DNA from: JBGLNJ01 sp964353405
Lineage (GTDB): Bacteria > Chloroflexota > Anaerolineae > Fen-1058
DNA length: 40,920 nt
NCBI GenBank assembly: GCA_964353405.1
Contig: CAYGWJ010000257.1
Span: 1-40,920, forward strand
Direction of reading: 5' to 3'
Positions 1 through 7,075 of this stretch are shown piece by piece. The position numbers and the translations under genes were made by a program. The notes beneath the pieces are model-generated. The model searched no databases. It had not been told where the DNA came from and saw only the letters and a program-made list of their open reading frames with translations. Within the stretch, counting starts at the first letter, position 1, and the number at the start of each line of letters is the position of its first letter.

Positions 1-132
1 ATTGCCAGCCCCGCTCGGCCACGGCCAAGGCTATCGAGCGCTGCGCCCTGTTGGAAATGGAAGGCGAACAGCTTGCCGTCAGCCTTGATCATACACCGAA
101 CTGCAAATGGCATCCACTGCCACCAAACGGCT
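1..132. other. Left-edge stretch, unassigned
   Basis: No gene can be assigned here. On the plus strand one frame is open from base 3 to a stop at 138-140 and could be the tail of a gene lying outside the window. On the minus strand an ATG at 92 opens a frame that runs off the edge. Neither translation is recognisable, and neither has a convincing ribosome-binding site. The stretch ends where the direct repeat at 133-264 begins. Confidence 0.2.
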
Positions 133-264
133 TGTGTTGACGACGTTGCGACCTCGACTTGTCAGGATGTTCGCCAGCCGCGTGTTTGGTGATGTTGTCG
201 CCCCCGAGCCAGGGATATCAAGGATAGCAGCTTGCAGCCAAGACGTTCGGATCCGTAGCAGGGT
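133..264. repeat. Direct repeat, copy A, 3' end of the deacetylase-like gene
   Basis: About 130 bases that recur in the same orientation at 4634-4820. Shared blocks include GACGTTGCGACCTCGACTTG and GGGATATCAAGGATAGCAGC. Copy B carries roughly 54 extra bases near its left end. Here the repeat covers the last ~16 codons of the minus-strand gene (protein ending ...NVLAASCYP) and its 3' untranslated region. The two copies bracket the two-gene secreted module at 218-4592, so they may mark a duplication or recombination boundary, or a shared gene 3' end. Confidence 0.8.
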
Positions 265-2617
265 CCAGCGGTGGGCAGGGCGGTGTCGGCCGGCCAATCT
301 CAGATGGATGGTAAAAGCCGGCGCGAACCAAATGGGCTCCTATCTCTTTCCAGGCTTGGGTGGGAGATTGCCAGGTGCAGTTTGATCCGATGGCGATATC
401 ACGCCTCGAATCATCATATGGCTGCACGTACCACATATCTTGCTTAGCATACAAGGCGACTTTGTAGTTGGCGTTGCAGTAGGAAGGAGGCCCTACTTGT
501 CCTCGGACCTCCCCCTCAGTTGTTGGCCCCCCACTTGCCGTTTCAATCGTAACCCAAGGTGTGAGTGGTGGGGTAGGCGCAAATTGCTTGAGCACCAGAG
601 GTAGATAGGTGTTGTAATTCTGATGAACCGCCGTGAAACTAATGACTTGACCGGGAGCTACCTGCTCGAACACAATCTTGTTGCCCGTTGTGGTAACCGG
701 ATAGGGACTAGTGTGGGATTCAAGGTGAACAGGGTTTCCCAAGGCTAGCGTCAATCCCGAGATAGTTTTGGATCCGGTGTTTGTCAACACACCCGTATAT
801 CTGTTGGCCGCGCTATCATGACTCGCCCTGATATGGACGCCGTCTCTTGCATGCCAAAAGCTGTAGAACAGAGTCATGTTGCTGATGAGCAGGTTCTTTC
901 CCCTGGCATAGCTAATGATCCTCTGCTCAGCGTCTAGCTTGAACGCTGCATTGTGACAGTCTGGATCTGCTTCGCAAACGAGTCCTATCGAAGGGTGAAT
1001 CAGCAGAACGTTAGTTGCATAGTTCTCGGCGTTGGCGTCTATGACGGTCTTCCACTTGTTCAAGACCTGCTCCGCCGTTTTCGGCCCTAACGCATCATCT
1101 GCAAGAGCGACTGGCAGTTCAATAACGTTTGTTGGGGTGGTGAATAGCGTACTCTCCATCAACACATAGGGATAATTGGTCAGGACGTCCGGCGCACTGA
1201 AGCTGGAATCGCATTGGTAACCGCACCTTTCGAGCGTCTCCGGCAACTGCCAGTGAAAACCTAGAAACGGCGAGCGAAAGCACACTACGGGTTTACCGGT
1301 CACCGCTTCAACGAGTTCCTTGGAAACCCTTAGCTCACCACACAGTGTAGGATTGTTCAGCGGATCGTATGTTTTAAAAGTTTCATTGCACGTGCCGACC
1401 GGAAGGGTGATCATGTTCGAGTGCTGTACGCCGTGCGATTGGCAGTCAAAGCCTTTGTCGCAAATATACTTGACAGTGGGCGTGTACCAAAACCCAGGGC
1501 CATAACTATCGGTGATGTTTTTCGTGGTAAACAGGTACGTCGTGGTGACGCCGAGGCTGACTTCCAGGTCGGCAAATTGGCGAGCCACTGCCCGACCCCA
1601 GCCGTCAGGATCAACATCGTCATAGTAGGCGTCCCAGGCATCTACATCATGGGTGATAATTAAGGCAGAGTCGTGCGGACCAGGCACGGTATGCTTGAGG
1701 ATGAAATGTCCCCCGGTTGCCTCTTCGTAAATGGCCCGGACAAACAGCCGGATCACATCAGCGCCAGGCTCAAAGCCGTCAATGTAAACCCGCTGGGCTT
1801 CAGGGTCACGGTTCGATTCCGAGCGTAGAATCAGGCCAAAGAACGAAAACCCCAGTGCATAGGTTTTCCCGGTGCCGAGGGTGTGCTTCACGATGGTGGG
1901 GCCGACCGACACACTGTCCCTGTTGAGGGCATTGGCAAGCATCTGGGTGTCAGAAGAAACCGTGTAAGTATAGACCGGGTCATAGATTTCTGTATACAAA
2001 GCCGGATCGCCAAGCCGGATGGTCCTCTCCTCTGGCCGGTTGATATATCGCATCGAGGCATCGCTCGACCCTGTAAACTCGATGAAGAACGTCCTTTTAT
2101 CTTCGCTATAGTTGGTCAGGCCGAACAGGGATTGAAGTTCAGCATCCATGACTTGCGGCGCGATCACGACGCCCCCGTTCGTCACATATGTGTTCAATGC
2201 GTTTTCCTGCCAAAAGCTGGTTTCTTCCTGATCGACGTAATCATTGATGATGACCAGGGGATAGACTGCCGGGTCGAGTTGGCTAAACCCAGTGTACCAG
2301 GCGGGAGTATCGAAAGGGATGCCCATCTCGTTGAGCAGGTGAGTCAATCCGTAAAAGGCCCCTGTTTCATGGTGAACATCAAGGGCGTTGTTTAGCACCA
2401 GGACCGTGAGACCCTGGTCGCTCGTCGGCGCGCCGGCAGTGCCAGCCTCTTCCAGATGGTCGTCGCCAACAGGGTAGACCTGGAAGGTCCGCTCTGCGAT
2501 CCCCTGGGCGCTCATCCGAGTGATAGGGTGTGGCGCGCTTGACGCCAGCATCCCGGCCACACACAACATAGCCACTATCTTCCGCAGTGTGCCCCGATGC
2601 GAGAGTTTCGTAATCAT
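218..2617 (-). CDS. Secreted polysaccharide-deacetylase-like protein
   Basis: Predicted 799-aa exported protein. The ATG at 2617 is preceded by GAGGAGG and is followed by a basic-hydrophobic signal peptide of ~35 residues. Residues ~70-290 resemble a glutamine-amidotransferase/ThuA-like fold. Residues ~315-580 look like a NodB-type deacetylase domain, with THDVD (~323), the metal pair HGVQH (~395-399) and RSPF (~448). NodB enzymes remove N- or O-acetyl groups from polysaccharides; the substrate here is unknown. A beta-rich region follows, then YLPLVLK (~690) and a ~100-residue Cys-containing C-terminal domain that I do not recognise. It lies 31 bases after the propeller gene and is probably cotranscribed with it. 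The exact enzymatic role is inferred; the deacetylase fold is fairly secure. Confidence 0.75.
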   Translation of the reverse strand: MITKLSHRGTLRKIVAMLCVAGMLASSAPHPITRMSAQGIAERTFQVYPVGDDHLEEAGTAGAPTSDQGLTVLVLNNALDVHHETGAFYGLTHLLNEMGIPFDTPAWYTGFSQLDPAVYPLVIINDYVDQEETSFWQENALNTYVTNGGVVIAPQVMDAELQSLFGLTNYSEDKRTFFIEFTGSSDASMRYINRPEERTIRLGDPALYTEIYDPVYTYTVSSDTQMLANALNRDSVSVGPTIVKHTLGTGKTYALGFSFFGLILRSESNRDPEAQRVYIDGFEPGADVIRLFVRAIYEEATGGHFILKHTVPGPHDSALIITHDVDAWDAYYDDVDPDGWGRAVARQFADLEVSLGVTTTYLFTTKNITDSYGPGFWYTPTVKYICDKGFDCQSHGVQHSNMITLPVGTCNETFKTYDPLNNPTLCGELRVSKELVEAVTGKPVVCFRSPFLGFHWQLPETLERCGYQCDSSFSAPDVLTNYPYVLMESTLFTTPTNVIELPVALADDALGPKTAEQVLNKWKTVIDANAENYATNVLLIHPSIGLVCEADPDCHNAAFKLDAEQRIISYARGKNLLISNMTLFYSFWHARDGVHIRASHDSAANRYTGVLTNTGSKTISGLTLALGNPVHLESHTSPYPVTTTGNKIVFEQVAPGQVISFTAVHQNYNTYLPLVLKQFAPTPPLTPWVTIETASGGPTTEGEVRGQVGPPSYCNANYKVALYAKQDMWYVQPYDDSRRDIAIGSNCTWQSPTQAWKEIGAHLVRAGFYHPSEIGRPTPPCPPLDPATDPNVLAASCYP

Positions 2618-2648
2618 GGTCTTCCTCCTCTTTGAGTGCAAAAACGCG

Positions 2649-4592
2649 CTACTGCACATTCTTGGCCACGATGGGCAGATAGATCACACATGGGATGTAC
2701 TCGCTCACGCCGCGGTTGGTACCGAACCACTTGTGCTCCCCATCTATGGCGATAGCATAGACCCAGTTGTCCGCCAGCCCGTCGGCGGTGGTGTAGGTGA
2801 TCCAGGTGCTGCCGTCAAACTCGCTCACGCCGTCATACCAGGTGCCGAACCACTTGTGCCCTTCCTTGTCAATCGCAATAGCATTGACACGGTTGTCTGC
2901 CAAGCCCTCGGCGGTGGTGTAGGTGATCCAGGTGCTGCCGTCAAACTCGCTCACCCCGCCATAGGTGCCAAACCACTTGTGCCCTGTTCCATCTATAGCG
3001 ATGGCGTAGACATCGTTGCTCGCCAGTCCGTTGGCAGTGGTGTAGGTAGTCCAGGTATTGCCGTCAAACTCGCTCACGCCGCCGCCCCGGGTGCCGAACC
3101 ACTTGTGTTCCTCACTATCGATGCCAATGGCGTAGACATAGTCGCCCTTCAGCCCATGAGTGGTGGTATAGGTGGTCCAGGTATTGCCATCAAACTCGCT
3201 CACGCCACCTCGGGTACCGAACCACTTGTGTCTTTCTCTATCTATGGCGATGGCGTAGACACAGTTGTCTACCAAGCCATTGGCTTTGGTATAGGTGGTC
3301 CAGGTGTTACCATCAAATTCGCTCACGCCGCCAAAATAGTGGCCGAACCACTTGTGCTTCCCATCTATGGCGATGGCATTGACCCAGCCTGTCGCGTATG
3401 TGGTCCAGGTACTGCCGTCAAACTCACTTACGCCACCATCGGCAGTGCCAAACCACTTGTGCCCCACATCGTCTATAGCGGTGGCGTAGACAAAGTTGCT
3501 CGCCAGCTCGGCGATGGTGTAAGTGGTCCAGGTGCTGCCGTCAAACCTGTTCACCCCGCCGCCTCTCGAGGTACCGAACCACGAGGTGCCGAACCACTTG
3601 TGCCCCGCCCCGTCTACGGCGATGGTGTTGATTATGTTGCCTGCCAGCCCATCGGCGGTGGTGTAAGTGGTCCAGGTGCTACCGTCAAACTCGCTCACGC
3701 CTTGGGAAGTGCCGAACCACTTGTGATCCCCGTCTATAGCGATAGCGTAGACCGTGTTGCTCGCCAGCCCATTGGCGGTGGTGTAAGTGGTCCAGGTGCT
3801 ACCGTCAAATTCGCTCACGCCTTGGGAAGTGCCGAACCACTTGTGCTCCCCGTCTATAGTGATGGCGTAGACAAAGTTGCTTGCCAGCCCATGGGTGGTG
3901 GTGTAAGTGGTCCAGGTACTGCCGTCAAACTCGCTCACGCCGCCGCCCTGATAACTGAAGCCAAACCACTTGTGCCCCGCCCCGTCTATGGCGGTGGTGT
4001 GGACCCAGTTGCTTGCGAGTCCGTCGGCGGCGGTGTAGGTGATCCATGTGCTGCCGTCAAACTCGCTCACGCCGCCGCCCCAGGTGCCGAACCATTTGTG
4101 CCCGTTCTCGTCTATGGCAATGGCATTGACACGGTTGTCTGCCAGCCCATTGGCGGTGGTGTGGGTGGTCCATGTGCTGCCGTCAAATTCACTCACGCCG
4201 CCAAGGGTGCCGAACCACTTGCGTTTTTCCCCATTTTGTCCCTCCCCATCTATGGCGATGGCGGAAACCCAGTTGTCTGCCAGGCCGTCGGCAGTGGTGT
4301 ATTTGACGTAGGTGCCATCTGTACGATTCCAGCGGACCACGCCGCCCCCTGTGCCCGCCCACACGTAATTGCCCTCCACAGCCAGAGCGGTAACCCGATT
4401 TGTGTTGGTGTAATTGCGCCAGATGCCCCTACTTGGAGCAGCCAACTTTTCTGCGTCGCCCGCAGGCACCTGTTCGGGAGTCAGGGGCGCCGCCGGTTGT
4501 GCTTCAGTCGTCGTGATGGATTGCGTCCCACCTAGCACGAGGGCCGATAACAAGGCTATGGACACGACTGTACTCAAAACGTGCTTGTTCAT
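2649..4592 (-). CDS. Secreted 14-blade Reg_prop-type beta-propeller protein
   Basis: Predicted 647-aa exported protein. The ATG at 4592 has AGGAG 8 bases upstream; a GTG nine bases earlier has no room for a ribosome-binding site. A signal peptide (MNKHVLSTVVSIALLSALVL) is followed by ~13 full repeats and one partial repeat of ~38-45 aa, each running V.AIAIDG..HKWFGT.GGVSEFDGSTWTTY with variations. These match the two-component-regulator propeller (Reg_prop) repeat found in sensor ectodomains and extracellular proteins. Fourteen blades would suit two seven-blade propellers. No kinase or membrane domain follows, and the protein ends CVIYLPIVAKNVQ. One blade contains a slipped WFGTSWFGTS duplication. 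The function is probably extracellular binding or recognition; the ligand is unknown. It sits upstream of the deacetylase-like gene. Confidence 0.8.
   Translation of the reverse strand: MNKHVLSTVVSIALLSALVLGGTQSITTTEAQPAAPLTPEQVPAGDAEKLAAPSRGIWRNYTNTNRVTALAVEGNYVWAGTGGGVVRWNRTDGTYVKYTTADGLADNWVSAIAIDGEGQNGEKRKWFGTLGGVSEFDGSTWTTHTTANGLADNRVNAIAIDENGHKWFGTWGGGVSEFDGSTWITYTAADGLASNWVHTTAIDGAGHKWFGFSYQGGGVSEFDGSTWTTYTTTHGLASNFVYAITIDGEHKWFGTSQGVSEFDGSTWTTYTTANGLASNTVYAIAIDGDHKWFGTSQGVSEFDGSTWTTYTTADGLAGNIINTIAVDGAGHKWFGTSWFGTSRGGGVNRFDGSTWTTYTIAELASNFVYATAIDDVGHKWFGTADGGVSEFDGSTWTTYATGWVNAIAIDGKHKWFGHYFGGVSEFDGNTWTTYTKANGLVDNCVYAIAIDRERHKWFGTRGGVSEFDGNTWTTYTTTHGLKGDYVYAIGIDSEEHKWFGTRGGGVSEFDGNTWTTYTTANGLASNDVYAIAIDGTGHKWFGTYGGVSEFDGSTWITYTTAEGLADNRVNAIAIDKEGHKWFGTWYDGVSEFDGSTWITYTTADGLADNWVYAIAIDGEHKWFGTNRGVSEYIPCVIYLPIVAKNVQ
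2700..4380. repeat. Tandem ~115-130-bp coding repeats of the propeller gene
   Basis: The DNA repeats with the protein. Blocks such as CAAACTCGCTCACGCC and GAACCACTTGTG recur every ~115-135 bases. Near-identity between blades (for example the two GTSQG blades around 3690-3850) points to recent expansion by unequal exchange. The regular repeats also keep the plus strand open for ~2 kb, which is an artefact. Confidence 0.85.
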
Positions 4593-4633
4593 CGGCGTCA
4601 CTCCTGTGGGTGAAGTGCATGTCGCCTAGCGGT

Positions 4634-4820
4634 CTGTGCTGGCGACGTTGCGACCTCGACTTGTCAGAATTTCCGCTGGTGCAAAGCCTTTGCCCCACAG
4701 CATCATGCAAAAGTGAACCAAGTAATGTTTGCCAGTTGCGTGTTGGGTGATGTTATCGCCCACGTCAGGGATATCAAGGATAGCAGCTTGCCGCCAAGAC
4801 GTTCAGATTCGTGGCAGGGT
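4634..4820. repeat. Direct repeat, copy B
   Basis: Second copy of the repeat at 133-264, diverged and ~54 bases longer. On the minus strand it still encodes ADPATNLNVLAASCYP and a stop (near 4825-4777), almost identical to the C-terminus of the deacetylase-like protein. It is therefore most simply the leftover 3' end of a second gene carrying the same C-terminal domain, now fused downstream of the cyclase remnant. No promoter for the propeller gene is obvious inside it. Confidence 0.75.
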
Positions 4821-5451
4821 CGGCGCAAAAGCCACATCGGCTCGCCCCTTTAGCTCGGACACGACAGCAAAGCATTGCCGTGTTTCATCATCTGTGCGCC
4901 ATTCGACGGTGTGCACATCGTCGCCCAGTTGGCGAATCACCTCTTCTCCGACGATCACCTCACCCCTGTCGGCCCGTTTCTCAACTTTGGCCATGCGATA
5001 AAGTCGCCCCGGCCAATGCAGCCAGGCGTTGAATCTTGGTATCGCCCACCACAAAACGGCGCGCCGGGCCGGCCGTCATGGCGATCTTGATGGACAACGA
5101 CTCTTGGGCAAACTGCGCCATCGCCTGCTGCATCTCAAACGCGCAGGTGATTGCTCGTCGCCCATGGTCGCCCTCGAACCAACAGGTGATGGCATCGCCG
5201 CTAAAGCTGATGACACTGCCGCCATAGCCGTGGACTTGCGCGATCAGGGCATCATAGACCTTGTTGAGCTTGCGCGCGATCTCTTCAGCGCCGCGCTTGG
5301 GACCATGCTCTTGAACGAGTGCTTCGGTAAGAGATGTAAAGCCCGAGACGTCGGCAAACAAGGCTGCCCCGCGGGTTCGGTCAGGCAGGTCTTGACCACG
5401 GGCGATGGCCCAACATCGGTCAACAGGAATGTAGGCCTCGGGTAATTCCAC
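4803..5451 (-). pseudogene. Frameshifted class III adenylate/guanylate cyclase domain
   Basis: From a GTG at 5451 the frame reads VELPEAYIPVDRCWAIARGQ, then GAALFADVSGFTSLTEAL and GGSVISFSGDAITCWFEGD. These are hallmarks of the class III nucleotide cyclase domain, including the metal-binding Asp of FADVSGF. The frame stops at 4981. The family continuation (LYRMAKVEKRADRGEVIVGEEVI) lies in another frame from ~5012 to a stop at 4803, so one base seems to be missing near 5012. In Chloroflexi this domain usually starts a large AAA-ATPase/TPR regulator; here only the cyclase part remains and it runs into direct repeat B. It lies just after the GcvH-like gene (stop at 5466). It is either a decayed gene or a sequencing error in an already truncated one. 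Confidence 0.7.
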
Positions 5452-5465
5452 GGCTCGTCCTGTCC

Positions 5466-5909
5466 CTACCCTTTCAGCAATCCTCGTTTGAGCCAATCGG
5501 CAACAGACTGTTCCAGCCAGGTCTTGACGGCTTCGCCATGCACCAGTCCTGCCAGGTCTTGCGCGGCGTCGCTCGGCTCGATGAGGATCAGCCACCCCTT
5601 GCCATACGGATCCGAGTTCAACAGGCCCGGCTGATTCATGACATCCGCGTTAATTTCAACCACCTGGCCGGCAACGGGCGCTTTGAGTGGGCCGACGTAC
5701 TTGCCCGCTTCCATCGTCCCGAACGGCTTGCTTTTGGCAATGGGCCGGCCGGCCGGCTTGAGCCGGACAGCGCTGACCTTCCCGGCGGATCGCTGGGCCT
5801 GATCGTCCAGTCCGACTCGTGCTTGCTTGCCTTCCAGGCGCACCCACAGATGATCGTCGGGATGATAGTAAAGATCGTCCGGCAGTTGAATTCCGTCTGC
5901 TTGCGCCAT
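5466..5909 (-). CDS. GcvH-like lipoyl carrier protein
   Basis: 147 aa; the ATG at 5909 follows AGAAGGAGG. It aligns over its length with the glycine-cleavage H protein: HPDDHLWVRLEGKQARVGL near the start, the lipoyl hairpin, and NSDPYGKGWLILIEPSD near residue 100. The usual ESVKA lipoylation motif is replaced by EAGKYVGPLKAPVAG, so the predicted lipoyl lysine is K70. No gcvT, gcvP or other glycine-cleavage gene is nearby. Instead it follows GlcF- and GlcD-like genes (14-bp gap to the former) and the lipB-lipA fusion. Lipoate-binding GcvH relatives are known as LbpA in the sulfur-oxidising sHdr pathway, where they carry intermediates rather than serve glycine cleavage. A role as carrier or redox partner of the adjacent oxidoreductase is inference. 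Confidence 0.8.
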   Translation of the reverse strand: MAQADGIQLPDDLYYHPDDHLWVRLEGKQARVGLDDQAQRSAGKVSAVRLKPAGRPIAKSKPFGTMEAGKYVGPLKAPVAGQVVEINADVMNQPGLLNSDPYGKGWLILIEPSDAAQDLAGLVHGEAVKTWLEQSVADWLKRGLLKG

Positions 5910-5923
5910 GCGTGCCTCCTTCT

Positions 5924-7075
5924 TTACACGTCCAATGCCCTGGCCACTAATTCTACCAGGTCCACCACCTCTACGCCCGGCGCACTCGTCTCTGCTCCGC
6001 GTGTCAATGTCCGCACGCATTGCGGGCAAGCGGTCACGATAGACTGTGCGCCGGTCGCCGCCAGCTTGCCGGCTGTCCGCGCGGCCACGCGCTGCGCCAG
6101 CGCCGGATCCACCATCTCCAAATCGCCGCCGCCGCCGCAACACAAACCCCGCTCGCGCCGCTCGTGCATCTCGATCAATTGCAGGCCAGGCATGGCAGCC
6201 AATACCTGGCGCGGCGCATCATACACGCCGCCGTTGCGCGCCAGGTCGCACGGATCGTGATAGGTGACCGTTAGATTCAGGACCTTCCTCGGCAGCTTTT
6301 GAGCGGCGATCAACTCGGCGACTAGTTCGGTCGAATGGAGCAGCCGCACGCCCGGCAAATGGCGAGCATATTCCTCAAGCCACATCATCCGGCAGGCCGG
6401 GCAGGTAAAGACGATGGTTGTCGCGCCGGTCGCCCGGACGCGCTCCAGGTTGCGTTCGACAAGTGTCCGGGCCTGATCTTTCATCCCGGCCGCCACGAGT
6501 GGAAAGCCGCAGCACACTTCACCTTCGCCCAGGATGGTGAAATTCACCTGGGCGGCCGTCATGACGCGGACGAACGATTCGGCGATGCGCTGGACGCGCG
6601 GAGAGAAAGACGACGAGCAGCCGACAAAGTAAACGACCTCGGCCTGATCGCGCTGGTAGAGATCGGCTGGCGCGTCGTCCATATACTCGGCCCAACCGGC
6701 TCGCTCGTCGTTCTGGTAGCCATAGACGTTGCCGGTCCTGGCGACATTGTCACTCGCAACGCTCAACCCTTTGGGCGACAGCTCGCGCGTGACCGTCTGC
6801 TGGCGAGCCTCTAGCCAAAACTCGCGCAGGTCAATCCGCGTCGAACACACCTGGGTGCAGTGCCCACACAGGGTACACTGGTAGAGCCGCATCATCTGCT
6901 CGGCAGACAGTCGTGTCCCCTCCAGCATCAGCCGGGTGAGTTGAATGCGGCCGCGCGGCGAGCACGATTCCCACCCGACGCCCGAATAGGTCGGGCAGAC
7001 CGTCCGGCAATAACCACAATAGGCACAGATGAGCGCCTCGTCCGTCAATCCTTTGAAAAAGACGGGATCACTCAT
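5924..7075 (-). CDS. GlcF-like Fe-S oxidoreductase with two CCG domains
   Basis: 383 aa; starts at the ATG at 7075 inside the end of the GlcD-like gene (8-base overlap), so the two are translationally coupled. Two [4Fe-4S] ferredoxin motifs are visible, CAYCGYCRTVCP (~residue 18) and CTLCGHCTQVC (~residue 67). Two cysteine-rich CCG domains follow: VGCSSS...EVCCGFP...CPAC, and DPCDLA...GLCCGGGG...CPQC. This is the layout of glycolate/lactate oxidase subunit GlcF, related to heterodisulfide reductase HdrB/HdrD. Such proteins pass electrons from a flavoprotein partner to quinone or thiol acceptors. No GlcE is present. The neighbouring lipoyl carrier raises the possibility of dithiol/disulfide chemistry, which is inferred. 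Confidence 0.88.
   Translation of the reverse strand: MSDPVFFKGLTDEALICAYCGYCRTVCPTYSGVGWESCSPRGRIQLTRLMLEGTRLSAEQMMRLYQCTLCGHCTQVCSTRIDLREFWLEARQQTVTRELSPKGLSVASDNVARTGNVYGYQNDERAGWAEYMDDAPADLYQRDQAEVVYFVGCSSSFSPRVQRIAESFVRVMTAAQVNFTILGEGEVCCGFPLVAAGMKDQARTLVERNLERVRATGATTIVFTCPACRMMWLEEYARHLPGVRLLHSTELVAELIAAQKLPRKVLNLTVTYHDPCDLARNGGVYDAPRQVLAAMPGLQLIEMHERRERGLCCGGGGDLEMVDPALAQRVAARTAGKLAATGAQSIVTACPQCVRTLTRGAETSAPGVEVVDLVELVARALDV

Noticed and set aside
2700..4380. Regularly spaced repeats resembling a CRISPR array
   Set aside because: The period (~115-135 bases) and the variable parts fit protein-coding propeller blades; there are no short identical repeats with unique spacers and no cas genes.
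2520..4535. Long plus-strand open frame (~670 codons) opposite the propeller gene
   Set aside because: It mirrors the propeller repeats, has no ribosome-binding site or family signature, and the minus strand encodes an export signal and clean Reg_prop blades.
5466..5909. Glycine cleavage system
   Set aside because: Only an H-like protein is present; no gcvT, gcvP or glycine riboswitch was seen and the lipoylation motif is unusual.
5538..6260. 240-codon plus-strand open frame
   Set aside because: It overlaps the GcvH-like and Fe-S protein genes on the other strand and shows no family features.
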